This document shows, in pieces, positions 45,728 to 54,693 of a stretch of 64,000 bases of DNA. Position 1 is the first letter of the stretch; the number at the start of each line of letters is the position of its first letter. The stretch is from NCBI GenBank assembly GCA_045114175.1, contig JBGUJZ010000006.1, forward strand, positions 1 through 64,000. Direction: 5' to 3'. The notes beneath the pieces were generated by a model that saw nothing but the letters and a program-made list of their open reading frames with translations, was not told the origin of the DNA and did not search any database. The stretch is from Cacconaster sp045114175. GTDB taxonomy: Bacteria > Bacteroidota > Bacteroidia > Bacteroidales > UBA932. Both the position numbers and the translations under genes were made by a program.

Positions 45728-45984
45728 ACTAATTAGTGAACATGTTACAAGTATTAATGTGTAGCAACAGCTACTCTCTTGACAAAAATAACCACCCCCA
45801 AGACGGTTGTCAAGGGGGTGGGACGAATAGTCTTAGTTATTGACCAAGAGGCATTAAGCAACACTCATTTTTAAAATAGTGGAGTCGTTTTGGAAAAAAG
45901 AGAGTTGATCTCGAGGCATTTAATGATGTTGGGCGAGCAAACCCTCCGCAAACAACCTCTTCACCTTTCGCACCCCTCCTAAAT

Positions 45985-46024
45985 GTACGTAGTGGTCCAT
46001 TTGCTGGACCACTACGTACGTTTT
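45985..46024. repeat. Tandem palindrome, unit 1
   Basis: A perfect 15-bp stem (45985-45999 with 46005-46019) around the loop TTTGC, followed by GTTTT. The right arm and tail, TGGACCACTACGTACGTTTT (46005-46024), recur exactly in unit 2. Confidence 0.75.
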
Positions 46025-46041
46025 ACCCCCTATTTTGTGCT

Positions 46042-46076
46042 TAGTGGTCCACCGTTTGGACCACTACGTACGTTTT
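46042..46076. repeat. Tandem palindrome, unit 2
   Basis: A perfect 10-bp stem (TAGTGGTCCA / TGGACCACTA, 46042-46051 with 46057-46066) around CCGTT, then CGTACGTTTT. Ends about 80 bases before the lipoprotein ATG at 46159. Confidence 0.75.
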
Positions 46077-46158
46077 CCGCGAGTTATACACATAAGGTGT
46101 CAAGTTCTTTTAGGTTCATATTGCGCGAGGTGTGGTATTTTTTAGCAACTTTGCAGAG

Positions 46159-47622
46159 ATGAAACGATTCTTACTCCTTTGTTTGGGATTGGGGCTTGCC
46201 GTTGCCTGTGGGGATGATCCGGAGCCGGCTTTTATGGCACCCGAGATCACAGATGTGACCGTGAGCGCGGGGACGCAGAGCGCGGTGGTGACCTTCCGTG
46301 TTAGCGGTGGTGATGCAAACAGTTGCGGGGTAAATCTCTCCGAAGAGACTCCCGGGGCTTCTGTTTTGCGCGTGCAGGGCACTCTCGACGATGGCGTAGC
46401 AAAAGTTACGCTCAGCCGTCTTACCGCAAACACCACCTATAATATTATCCCTTGGGCAGACAATGGGAAATTTGAAATCAAAGGCGAAGAGCACTCTTTC
46501 ACTACAGAGGCACTCCCGGAGGTCCGTATCTATGATTGTGTCTGCTATGGGGAAACCGCTACCTCCGGTTCCGTTTCTTTTAAATACACCGCTCCCGAGC
46601 GTGTGTTGGCGGCATGCGTTTGGTACTGGCCGGCGACCGCCAATGGAATCAACGACGCAGCCGCCCTAAAGTTTCCTGTGATGGTTTCTATGACCGGTGA
46701 AATAACCCTGACTATTTCCGGACTTAATCAGAGTTCAACTTATTGCGTGCAACCGTTCATCTATACAGAAGACTGCGAAATTGCCGGAGAGATTAAACAG
46801 TTTTCCACACCATCCAGTGGCGTGGACTTCTCATGGCTTTCTATTTCAAACGATGACTTTATCTCCCATGTGATTCTCATGAAGTTCGCCGTCAAAAATC
46901 ACACGGGATATACTCTCCAACTATATTACTTCATCCAAGAGGGTGATCGAATCACTTATGATGAGAACACCTTTGTGGTATCATCGTGGAATGAGGCTTG
47001 GGTAGATATTGCTTCTGAATCCATAATCAACGCGAGTTACTCATTTGCTAAAAGCGAGACTCAGTATACCATAAAACTTTTTGCCAAGGCGTTTGGTTAT
47101 GTCGGCCTAGAGTATATTGGCCCCTCCATTACTTTTACGACAGGATGTGAAGATGAGCGGTGCGCTTCACACTACTTAAGAACCTGGAGTAAATATATTA
47201 GTGATTGGGTGACGTGGGAGCTGAATAGCACTTGTGTTCCCGATCCGGTGTTCCGGCAATATCTTTTAGATCATTTCGATACTGACCATGATGGAACTTT
47301 GAGTATAGACGAAGCAAATTCCGTCAAGCATATCAATTGTCAAAACATGGGTATTACCTCATTATTAGGGATTGAGCGATTCCAAAATATTGTTTCCATC
47401 AACTGTTCCGGAAATCCGATTAGTGAGATAGATCTGACCTTTACTTCTTATTCTGGATCGGGCGATTTGGTTAGTAATACCGCTAGGGCCATGTTTCTCA
47501 AAGAGTTTATTGCGCTGGATATGAATGATGCTGACGGGAATAATCTCTTGAAGCACGTTGTTCTTGGTAAAGGCTCCGCAAACATTAAGGTCCCTAACGA
47601 TTGCATTGTTGAAAAATTCTAG
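46159..47622 (+). CDS. Surface lipoprotein with EF-hand and LRR-like C-terminus
   Basis: 487 residues. Lipobox AVAC (Cys17). The N-terminal part has Ig/fibronectin-like beta repeats (ITDVTVSAGTQSAVVTFRVSG, ANTTYNIIPWADNGKFEIKG). The C-terminal ~100 residues carry a calcium-loop motif (DTDHDGTLSIDEA) followed by an LRR-like stretch (GITSLLGIERFQNIVSINC). The same EF-hand-then-LRR order occurs in the protein at 16242-18587. The ATG at 46159 directly precedes the signal peptide. It is followed 11 bases later by an HTH-like gene. Ligand and role unknown. Confidence 0.7.
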   Translation: MKRFLLLCLGLGLAVACGDDPEPAFMAPEITDVTVSAGTQSAVVTFRVSGGDANSCGVNLSEETPGASVLRVQGTLDDGVAKVTLSRLTANTTYNIIPWADNGKFEIKGEEHSFTTEALPEVRIYDCVCYGETATSGSVSFKYTAPERVLAACVWYWPATANGINDAAALKFPVMVSMTGEITLTISGLNQSSTYCVQPFIYTEDCEIAGEIKQFSTPSSGVDFSWLSISNDDFISHVILMKFAVKNHTGYTLQLYYFIQEGDRITYDENTFVVSSWNEAWVDIASESIINASYSFAKSETQYTIKLFAKAFGYVGLEYIGPSITFTTGCEDERCASHYLRTWSKYISDWVTWELNSTCVPDPVFRQYLLDHFDTDHDGTLSIDEANSVKHINCQNMGITSLLGIERFQNIVSINCSGNPISEIDLTFTSYSGSGDLVSNTARAMFLKEFIALDMNDADGNNLLKHVVLGKGSANIKVPNDCIVEKF

Positions 47623-47633
47623 ATAATAACACT

Positions 47634-48215
47634 ATGTTGAATTCCGTAAACCAACACACACCTGAAATATTAGTCCTTATTGAGGCGGTCGAGAAGCGTT
47701 TTGGCCGCAAGCCTGAAACTACGACGCAGTTTATCGCTCTCTCGTACGCCATTGAATCCGTTACTAGCTATACCGTCTCGTCTTCCACACTGAAACGGCT
47801 TTGGGGTTATGTCAGTGACACCCACGCGCCGAGGCTAAGTACACTGGATATTCTGGCGCAATATACCGGATATAGATCATTCCGTGTGTTTTGCGACAAT
47901 CTACGGAAGGGCAAGGACCCTTCATCCGGTTTCTTCAGCACTTCTTTTATTGCACCGGAAGAACTGAGCGAAGGCGCACAGGTGGAAATCGGCTGGGCTC
48001 CGGACCGATTGTTGCGGATTGAATACCTCGGAGATTATCATTTCCGCGTCGTCAGCGCCAAAAACTCCAAATTGCAGCCCGGCGATGAGTTTGAGGCAAA
48101 TTCACTGATGACCGGTTATCCGCTCTATCTTAGTGGGGTTTTGCGCGACGGTGCGTGGACAATGCCGTTTATAGGAGGCAAAAACGGCGGCCTGTCTATC
48201 GTGCGAAAGGTTTAG
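47634..48215 (+). CDS. HTH-like protein of unknown function (kinase neighbour)
   Basis: 193 residues, no signal peptide. The N-terminal ~95 residues (FIALSYAIESVTSYTVSSSTLKRLWGYV, PRLSTLDILAQYTGYRSFRVFC) are a recognisable Bacteroidetes type with a probable helix-turn-helix. The C-terminal half (GAQVEIGWAPDRLLRIEYLGDY, PGDEFEANSLMTGYPLYLSGVL) looks like a small beta domain. Probably a cytoplasmic regulator. Overlaps the convergent kinase gene by four bases. Confidence 0.6.
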   Translation: MLNSVNQHTPEILVLIEAVEKRFGRKPETTTQFIALSYAIESVTSYTVSSSTLKRLWGYVSDTHAPRLSTLDILAQYTGYRSFRVFCDNLRKGKDPSSGFFSTSFIAPEELSEGAQVEIGWAPDRLLRIEYLGDYHFRVVSAKNSKLQPGDEFEANSLMTGYPLYLSGVLRDGAWTMPFIGGKNGGLSIVRKV

Positions 48216-49240
48216 TGTGATTCCGGTTGAAATAATCCTGTAGCCTCTTTTACAATCCTGTCCACTTCACTGGAAACCGACTTTTCCGGAGTCGGATTCG
48301 TGGTCGTCTCTTGCTCCGGGGCGGGTGCCGGTTTTTTTATGGGTTTAACCGATTTGGGGGCCTCGACAGTTTTTGGGGTCTGCTCGGCTGATACGGTTTC
48401 TACGAGCGGTTCTTCCTGATTAACAACCTCTTGTTCGGGTTGTTGGAACACAAAATACATCACCAACCCCACTACAAGCACCGCAGCCAAAACCCAAAGC
48501 CACCCGAACCCGCGCGCCGTAACGGCACGTCGGAGCTCCTCTACGGAACCATAGCGTTTTGCAGGATCTTCACGCAAGCATTTCCGGACTACGCGGCGCC
48601 GCCGGTTACCGAAGAGAAGCAGGATTTTACCCAGCGACCAAATGTCCGCCCGGTTATCCACAGGCTTGCCGGCAATCAGTTCGGGAGCCGCATATTTCTC
48701 GGTTCCGGCAGAAAGCTTCAGGATGCTGTAAACATCCTTGTCCGCAAAGCCGAAATCAATAATTTTAATATTGGCGCCATTGTGCGTAACGAGGATGTTT
48801 GACGGTTTCAAATCTTTATGAATCACCTGCTTGGAGTGAAAATAGCTCACCGCATCAAACAGTTGGTTCAGCAAGCGCATCTTGCTTTCCGTAGATGGAC
48901 AAACGGTTTGGAGGTATTTCTCCAACGGAATGCCGTCAATCCACTCCATCTCTATACACCAACCCAGCGCGGGATGCTCCAGGAAGGAGTACACCTCGCA
49001 GATGTAGGGACAGGAGAGTGAATAACCGATTTCGTATTCTTTCCGAAGCAACGCTTCATACGCCGCCTTTCCGCGATGTTTGGGATCGAGACACTTGAGA
49101 ACCCGGCGCTTTCCGTCCTTTTCAATCGTGTACAGATCGCAGATCCCATTGGTGGACCTGTCGATGTGTTTCATCGGCATCGCCTGCAGCAAAACGGGGC
49201 TTACGGCGGTGAAAAAAGAGGATGATTCGGTTGAATTCAT
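48212..49240 (-). CDS. Membrane-anchored Hanks-type Ser/Thr protein kinase
   Basis: 342 residues. Cytoplasmic kinase domain (about 25-240): VAIK-type Lys49 in RVLKC, catalytic loop HKDLKPSN with Asp143, metal loop IIDFG with Asp162, and the APELI activation segment end. One transmembrane helix at about 245-265. The remaining ~75 residues are a Pro/Glu/Thr/Lys-rich extracytoplasmic tail with no PASTA domain. The glycine loop is poor, but the catalytic residues are present. It sits between an HTH-like gene (convergent) and an outer-membrane barrel gene (divergent). Confidence 0.88.
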   Translation of the reverse strand: MNSTESSSFFTAVSPVLLQAMPMKHIDRSTNGICDLYTIEKDGKRRVLKCLDPKHRGKAAYEALLRKEYEIGYSLSCPYICEVYSFLEHPALGWCIEMEWIDGIPLEKYLQTVCPSTESKMRLLNQLFDAVSYFHSKQVIHKDLKPSNILVTHNGANIKIIDFGFADKDVYSILKLSAGTEKYAAPELIAGKPVDNRADIWSLGKILLLFGNRRRRVVRKCLREDPAKRYGSVEELRRAVTARGFGWLWVLAAVLVVGLVMYFVFQQPEQEVVNQEEPLVETVSAEQTPKTVEAPKSVKPIKKPAPAPEQETTTNPTPEKSVSSEVDRIVKEATGLFQPESH

Positions 49241-49305
49241 TTGGATACGATATGCGAATTTCGCAAAAAAATGCTACTATTGCAAAATCAGCAACGCTTA
49301 TCAAT

Positions 49306-50235
49306 ATGCGCTTTTATCGAATTGTCTTATCTATTCTGCTTATTCTGTGCGGCTTTGGTGCTTTCGCCCAGAATAAAGACTCTGCAGTGGATAAGGCATT
49401 GGATGAGTATGAGTCGTTGCTGAAAGAGGCAATTTCCCTGAAACGGAGCAGCGATGCCGGAGAGCGCGTGTTGGAGTATGAAATCTATAGTCTTGCCTCC
49501 CGCCTGTCCGCCATCCGGAAATCCCTGGGCTCCGGAAACAAAATGACAAATGCGCAAAAAGAACGGCTGGCCGCTTTGATTAAATGGTATGAGACCGCTG
49601 AAAAGGGTTACGAAGCGGGTGTCGTATGGGTATCGCCCGTTGTTGATACCTTGAAGACAGCTGTCGTTTCTTCTGATTTCACCCCCAAAAAGGTGGTTCC
49701 GGTAGAGATAGCGGGATTGTTGATCGATCCCGCTTTCAAACCCTTCCGCGTACATCCGTTTCTATCCGTTACCGTATCCGGATTTGACGCGGTGCTCCCC
49801 GGCGCCAGGATCGGCTTTGCCAGAAAAAGATGGGGTGGATACCTCTCGGCGCAGATGTCTCCCGAAAAACTGGTCGCTGATTATACCTGCCTTTCCAATG
49901 GTAGCATCCCTGCGGGCGGCGCTATCTATACCAATGGGGTCAAGTCGCTGTACCACTTTAGCGTTTCCGCGGGCGCGCTCTATCTTCCCGTTCGCTTTTA
50001 TGGCTTGGATACAGGCGGGGTCGGAGTGTACGCCGGGGCCGGATATGGCGAGCGCAACCTGTACTGGCAGGATATTGAGGCGAAGTGGGCCCTCGTAGAG
50101 GACCGCAGCTGGCAAGGCGTCGGTGTGGAGGCGGGCCTGATTGTTCTCTGGAAAAGGCTCACCTTTTCCGCGGGAACACACATTACCGGCTTCGCGCATG
50201 CAGATTTCGAAGCCGGTATCGGTGTGCGTTTCTAA
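49306..50235 (+). CDS. Predicted outer-membrane beta-barrel protein
   Basis: 309 residues, signal peptide to FGAFAQ. Residues ~25-110 are helical/coiled (DKALDEYESLLKEAISLKRS). From ~155 on, alternating hydrophobic strands rich in Gly, Tyr and Trp (FLSVTVSGFDAVLPGARIGFARKR ... LTFSAGTHITGFAHADFEAG) end in GIGVRF, with the terminal Phe typical of outer-membrane barrels. The ATG at 49306 is chosen since the signal peptide follows; TACTATTG at 49275-49282 is a one-mismatch -7 box. Divergent from the kinase gene. Its substrate or role is unknown. Confidence 0.65.
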   Translation: MRFYRIVLSILLILCGFGAFAQNKDSAVDKALDEYESLLKEAISLKRSSDAGERVLEYEIYSLASRLSAIRKSLGSGNKMTNAQKERLAALIKWYETAEKGYEAGVVWVSPVVDTLKTAVVSSDFTPKKVVPVEIAGLLIDPAFKPFRVHPFLSVTVSGFDAVLPGARIGFARKRWGGYLSAQMSPEKLVADYTCLSNGSIPAGGAIYTNGVKSLYHFSVSAGALYLPVRFYGLDTGGVGVYAGAGYGERNLYWQDIEAKWALVEDRSWQGVGVEAGLIVLWKRLTFSAGTHITGFAHADFEAGIGVRF

Positions 50236-50238
50236 TTC

Positions 50239-51519
50239 CTATTTATACTCGTACGTGTACGGGATGTTCTGATACAGCGGGTTGACGAGGATCAGGGATT
50301 GGACCTGGGCGTTGATTTCGTCAATATCCTTGCGGTTGACCTTGCCGGCCTTGCGCCACTTCTCCAGATAGGGTTCGGTGAGGGCGAAAATAGCCTTTTC
50401 CGTGGGGGCGAGCTGCTGCATATAGCCGTCGCCGCGGGTGTTGTAAAGCTTGCGGAAATTCAAGTAAACCAGCGCGTTGTTGGTGGCCGAAATGTAGATT
50501 TGCGTCTTGAGTTTCAGCGACATATCGCAGATGGGCGCGTTATCCTTGTTGTTGGGGTTTCCGCGCAGCAGCGGGTTGATGCCTTCGCGGCCGCCCTTCA
50601 CCCACAGCGGGATAGCCACCGAGGTGGCGGGGCAACCCAGCGCCGCCCAGATGGTGGTGAGCGACGGATCTTCGCCCGGACGGACGCCGACCAGCACGCT
50701 GGCCTGATAAGTACCGTCGTTGCAGATGATATCATCAAACGGGATAATCCCGGTGCCCAGCTCGATGCCGGCATCCACCAGCGCGCGGTGGTCAATCCCC
50801 ATCGCAGCGTTGTAGAAGCCGCGTGAACAGCGGTCCAGGCAGAGTTGCGGGGTATAGTCGCGGGTCGGGGTGGCCTCCTTGAAAGCCTTCACGGCCGCAT
50901 CATGGCGATGATAACCCTTGCCGGTATCCGGATTGCCGTGGCGGCCAAAGTTGGCGTAAACCAGCCAGCCGTCAGGCGCAACCTTCGGGTCGTTCACATC
51001 CATCACCCAGTATTCCACTTTCTTACCGGAGTACTTCACCTCCACATAGGCCGCTCCGCCGTGTGCATCAATCACACCGTAGTGCGACGACACGTACTTC
51101 TTGGAGCTCTTGATGGTCTTGGGAATATTGATGGTGTCCAGCAGCCGGGTGAAATCTTCCAGCGTGACGCAGACATCCAGCGCCTCCTTCATCAGGAAGC
51201 CGTTGCTGATCTGCTTGCGCTCTTCCGGATCCCAAATGTGGCTGTAGGACATGGTGTTCATGATAGAGAATCCCTTTTCGTTGGTACCGAACCAGGCTGC
51301 GATGGGGTTGGGTGCGGTCTGTGAGAGAGCCACCCAGGCATACTTGCCTTCATCATGATAAGAGTAGCGCTGCGAGGAGTAAACTCCGGAGCCGTCGGTG
51401 TTTTTCCACATCATGGGGCGGCCGTCTTTGGTGACGCGGCCACTCACCACCACGGAGGTGCAGGCAAAGGCGCCCGTCGTGCCGAGGAGCAGGACCAGCG
51501 CAATCAGTATCCGTTTCAT
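50239..51519 (-). CDS. Exported Ntn hydrolase, C45/C69-like (linear amide C-N hydrolase)
   Basis: 426 residues. Signal peptide cut at AFA|C would leave Cys20 as the new N-terminus, exactly the N-terminal nucleophile needed (CTSVVVSGRVTKDGRPMMWKNTD). The G-x-P-x-x-W-K-N-x-D pattern resembles family C45 (acyl-CoA:6-APA acyltransferase, carcinine hydrolase) and the related C69 dipeptidases. GFSIMNTMSYSHIWDPEERKQISNG is the next conserved block. It lies 26 bases downstream of the D-aminoacylase gene on the same strand, which suggests a joint role in cleaving non-standard amides. Confidence 0.78.
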   Translation of the reverse strand: MKRILIALVLLLGTTGAFACTSVVVSGRVTKDGRPMMWKNTDGSGVYSSQRYSYHDEGKYAWVALSQTAPNPIAAWFGTNEKGFSIMNTMSYSHIWDPEERKQISNGFLMKEALDVCVTLEDFTRLLDTINIPKTIKSSKKYVSSHYGVIDAHGGAAYVEVKYSGKKVEYWVMDVNDPKVAPDGWLVYANFGRHGNPDTGKGYHRHDAAVKAFKEATPTRDYTPQLCLDRCSRGFYNAAMGIDHRALVDAGIELGTGIIPFDDIICNDGTYQASVLVGVRPGEDPSLTTIWAALGCPATSVAIPLWVKGGREGINPLLRGNPNNKDNAPICDMSLKLKTQIYISATNNALVYLNFRKLYNTRGDGYMQQLAPTEKAIFALTEPYLEKWRKAGKVNRKDIDEINAQVQSLILVNPLYQNIPYTYEYK

Positions 51520-51545
51520 ATCCGTTTACTTACGTTTAGTTACGT

Positions 51546-53126
51546 TTATTTCTTGGGGGTGTGGCGAAGCACCATACCGGACAGGCTTCCGGTATAGACA
51601 TCGTCCTCTACAGCAACCTTACCGTTGACAATCACATTCTTGAAGCCCGTTGCGAAGAGCGTAGGATCTGCATAGGTAGCGTGCGGCACAACCTCTTCCG
51701 GCTTGAAGATGGTGATATCGGCAAAATAACCCTTGCGGATGAAACCACGGTTCTTAAGGCCGTAGGTTTCAGCAACTTGACCTGTACTGCGACGGATAAA
51801 GCGATCCAGCGTCAGGACCTGCTTCTCAACCACGAACTGCTTGATCAGTTCAGCATAGGTACCGGCTGCGCGCGGGTGCGAACCGAAAGAACCGTCCGTG
51901 CAGGACATCACCCAAGGCTGCTTCATATATTTGGTCAGGTCCTCCTCATTTGCGATGAAGGTGTTGAGATACGGGGATTTGGATTTGTCCTTCAGCAGCT
52001 CGATGACGGCATCCACCGGATTCTTCTTCATCTTGGCTGCCGCTTCCGCCAGCGTCATCTGGGAGTACTCACCTGCATTCTTGCTGATATAGATGGTTTC
52101 CGCACCACCGCGTTCATACAGAATATCAGGGATTTCCGCTTTGATACGGGCGAGTTGCTCGGGATCTTTGAAGCGCTCGCGCATTGCCTTCGTGCCACCG
52201 TCGCGGCACCATGCCGGAGTAAGCGCGGAAGCCATTCCGATACCGGAAGCCAGGTAAGGATATTGGTCGGCCGTAACCTTCATGCCCTGCTGTTGGTAAG
52301 ACTCGATCAGGTTGATTACGCTGTCGGCTTTATACCATTCTGAGCGACCCAGGCACTTAATGTGCGAGATATTGACCGGCACGCCAGCCGCCTTGCCGAT
52401 TTCGAGGGCTTCGCGGATGGAGTTGACCAGGCCGATATTGAACTTGTTTTCATTGCGTACGTGGGTGGTGTACATACCGCCCATCTTACCCATTTCCGTC
52501 ATCAGGGCCACCACTTCAGAGGTTTCGCTGAAGCAACCGGGAACGTAGAACAAGCCCGTGGAAAGTCCGAGGCTGCCATCCTGCATCTCCTGGCGGACAA
52601 GCTCCTTCATTTTTTCTACCTCTTCCGGGGTAGCATAACGCGCTTCGTCACCCATCACCTGCTCGCGAATGGTATTGTGGCCGGTGAAACTTGCCACGTT
52701 GGTTCCGATGCCTTGCTCTTCCAGTTTGGCAAAGAAATCTCCGAGCGGATACCGGCTGCCGCCGCACATTCCGGGGATGACGGTCGTGACACCCATCCGG
52801 AGATAAGATTCGTTGGCGTGTGCTTTCAGAAGAGTCGGCTCAAGATGGTCGTGCGGATCAATGAAACCGGGGCAAACAACATACCCCTCGGCATCGATCA
52901 CTTTGGCTGCTTTGCACTTGTTTTGGATGTTGGGATCGGCCGCGCCGACATAGACCACTTTATCACCGCTGATGACGACATCTGCCTTGTAAGAAGGGGC
53001 CTCCGAACCGTCATAAAGAGTACCTCCAACGATCAAAACATCCCCCTCTGCAGGCACCTGAGGGCCGCATCCGACGAGCGATAACAAAATTGTTAAAAAA
53101 GCGGATACAATAGCAAGTTTCTTCAT
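51546..53126 (-). CDS. N-acyl-D-amino-acid deacylase family lipoprotein
   Basis: 526 residues. Amidohydrolase superfamily, D-aminoacylase group. Lipobox LVGC (Cys20) makes it membrane-bound. Metal motif H92-D-H94 in PGFIDPHDHLEP, then TTHVRNEN and NISHIKCLG, and the late Asp in CTDGSFGSHPRAAGTY, which matches the SDG..HPR-GT.. signature of the D-aminoacylase/dihydroorotase-like group. Predicted to hydrolyse N-acyl-D-amino acids or related amides. Starts one base after the glycyl-tRNA synthetase stop, so it is on the same long minus-strand run; the coupling to glyQS is probably accidental. Confidence 0.88.
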   Translation of the reverse strand: MKKLAIVSAFLTILLSLVGCGPQVPAEGDVLIVGGTLYDGSEAPSYKADVVISGDKVVYVGAADPNIQNKCKAAKVIDAEGYVVCPGFIDPHDHLEPTLLKAHANESYLRMGVTTVIPGMCGGSRYPLGDFFAKLEEQGIGTNVASFTGHNTIREQVMGDEARYATPEEVEKMKELVRQEMQDGSLGLSTGLFYVPGCFSETSEVVALMTEMGKMGGMYTTHVRNENKFNIGLVNSIREALEIGKAAGVPVNISHIKCLGRSEWYKADSVINLIESYQQQGMKVTADQYPYLASGIGMASALTPAWCRDGGTKAMRERFKDPEQLARIKAEIPDILYERGGAETIYISKNAGEYSQMTLAEAAAKMKKNPVDAVIELLKDKSKSPYLNTFIANEEDLTKYMKQPWVMSCTDGSFGSHPRAAGTYAELIKQFVVEKQVLTLDRFIRRSTGQVAETYGLKNRGFIRKGYFADITIFKPEEVVPHATYADPTLFATGFKNVIVNGKVAVEDDVYTGSLSGMVLRHTPKK

Positions 53127-53127
53127 A

Positions 53128-54678
53128 TTACTGTGCTTTTTTGATTTTTCTAAGAACGGTTGTCATACTGATCTTCTTGGACACGATGTCATGAAGGTCT
53201 GCAATCGGCACTCTTTCCTGCGTCATTGTGTCCCTATCGCGGATTGTAACACAATTGTCACCTAAAGTGTCGTGATCTATGGTGATACAGTAGGGTGTTC
53301 CGATGGCATCTTGGCGACGATAACGCTTTCCGATGGAGTCTTTTTCGTCATATTGGCAGTTAAAGTCGAACCGCAGCATGTCCAAAATTTCGCGAGACTT
53401 CTCGGGAAGTCCGTCTTTCTTGACGAGCGGCAAAATGGCCAACTTAACCGGGGCGATGCAAGCCGGCAGGCGGAGCACCACGCGCTCTTCACCACCTTCG
53501 AGTTGCTCTTTCGTGTAAGCCGCGGAGAGGATGGCCAGGAACATACGGTCCAAACCAATCGAGGTCTCGATTACGTACGGAGTGTAGCTTTCGCCAGTTT
53601 CCGGATCGAAGTACTGGATCTTGCGGCCGCTGAACTTCTGGTGCTGTCCCAGGTCGAAATCCGTGCGGGAGTGCACGCCTTCCAGTTCTTTGAAGCCAAA
53701 CGGGAATTCAAATTCAATGTCGGTGGCAGCGTTTGCATAGTGCGCAAGTTTCTCGTGATCGTGGAAACGGTACTTCTCGTCGCCCAATCCGAGTGCCTTG
53801 TGCCAGGAGAGACGGGTCTCTTTCCACGCTTTGAACCAGCGCATTTCCTCGCCGGGGCGTACAAAGAACTGCATTTCCATCTGCTCAAACTCGCGCATAC
53901 GGAAGATAAATTGGCGCGCTACGATCTCGTTGCGGAATGCTTTACCGATCTGTGCAATGCCGAACGGAATCTTCATGCGACCCGTTTTCTGCACGTTTAA
54001 AAAGTTGACAAATATGCCCTGGGCGGTCTCAGGACGTAGATAAATGGTTCCAACACCACCATCCACGTTGCCCAGCTGCGTGCTGAACATCAGGTTGAAC
54101 TGACGCACTTCAGTCCAGTTTTTCGTGCCGGAAATCGGGCAGGCAATTTCGCAGTCGATGATGATCTGACGCAGCTCAGCCAGGTCATTCTTGCCGAGCG
54201 CCTCGGTCATCCGGGTGTGCACTTCGTCCCATTTTGCCTGGTTGCGAAGCACATTCGGGTTGGTGGCACGGAACTGCGCCTCATCAAAAGCATCACCGAA
54301 ACGCTTGCGACCCTTCTCTACCTCTTTATTGTTTTTCTCTTCCAGTTTTGCCAGATAATCCTCGATCAGGACGTCTGCACGGTATCTTTTCTTAGAATCT
54401 TTGTTGTCAATCAGCGGATCGTTGAAGGCGCCCACGTGGCCGGAAGCCTCCCAGATGCGGGGGTGCATAAAGATGGCGGAGTCGAGTCCCACGATGTTGT
54501 CGTTCAGGTGAACCATGGACTCCCACCAGTATTTTTTGATGTTATTCTTCATCTCCACGCCGTTCTGGCCGTAATCATAGACTGCGCTCAGGCCGTCATA
54601 AATTTCGCTGGAGGGGAAAATGAATCCGTATTCCTTGGCGTGCGCCACCAGATTCTTGAAAGCTTCTTCTTGTGTCAT
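53128..54678 (-). CDS. glyQS: Glycyl-tRNA synthetase (homodimeric type)
   Basis: 516 residues, class II. Opens with LVAHAKEYGFIFPSSEIYDG and YDYGQNGVEMKNNIKKYWW, typical of the alpha2-type enzyme. Motif 2 region is KTGRMKIPFGIAQIGKAFRNE, followed by FRMREFEQMEMQFFV. The C-terminal anticodon-binding domain includes APVKLAILPLVKKDGLPEKS. Attaches glycine to tRNA-Gly. Gene lies 15 bases after folK. Confidence 0.96.
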   Translation of the reverse strand: MTQEEAFKNLVAHAKEYGFIFPSSEIYDGLSAVYDYGQNGVEMKNNIKKYWWESMVHLNDNIVGLDSAIFMHPRIWEASGHVGAFNDPLIDNKDSKKRYRADVLIEDYLAKLEEKNNKEVEKGRKRFGDAFDEAQFRATNPNVLRNQAKWDEVHTRMTEALGKNDLAELRQIIIDCEIACPISGTKNWTEVRQFNLMFSTQLGNVDGGVGTIYLRPETAQGIFVNFLNVQKTGRMKIPFGIAQIGKAFRNEIVARQFIFRMREFEQMEMQFFVRPGEEMRWFKAWKETRLSWHKALGLGDEKYRFHDHEKLAHYANAATDIEFEFPFGFKELEGVHSRTDFDLGQHQKFSGRKIQYFDPETGESYTPYVIETSIGLDRMFLAILSAAYTKEQLEGGEERVVLRLPACIAPVKLAILPLVKKDGLPEKSREILDMLRFDFNCQYDEKDSIGKRYRRQDAIGTPYCITIDHDTLGDNCVTIRDRDTMTQERVPIADLHDIVSKKISMTTVLRKIKKAQ

Positions 54679-54693
54679 ATTATTGAGTATTAC

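Larger units (their letters stand above)
45728..46158. other. Non-coding region with three hairpins
   Basis: About 430 bases without a supported gene. It holds a CCACCCCC/GGGGGTGG hairpin (45792-45821), whose minus-strand reading is followed by TTATTTTT, and the two palindromes at 45985-46076. CAACTTTG at 46146-46153 is a near-consensus -7 box, ending 5 bases before the ATG at 46159. Confidence 0.5.
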
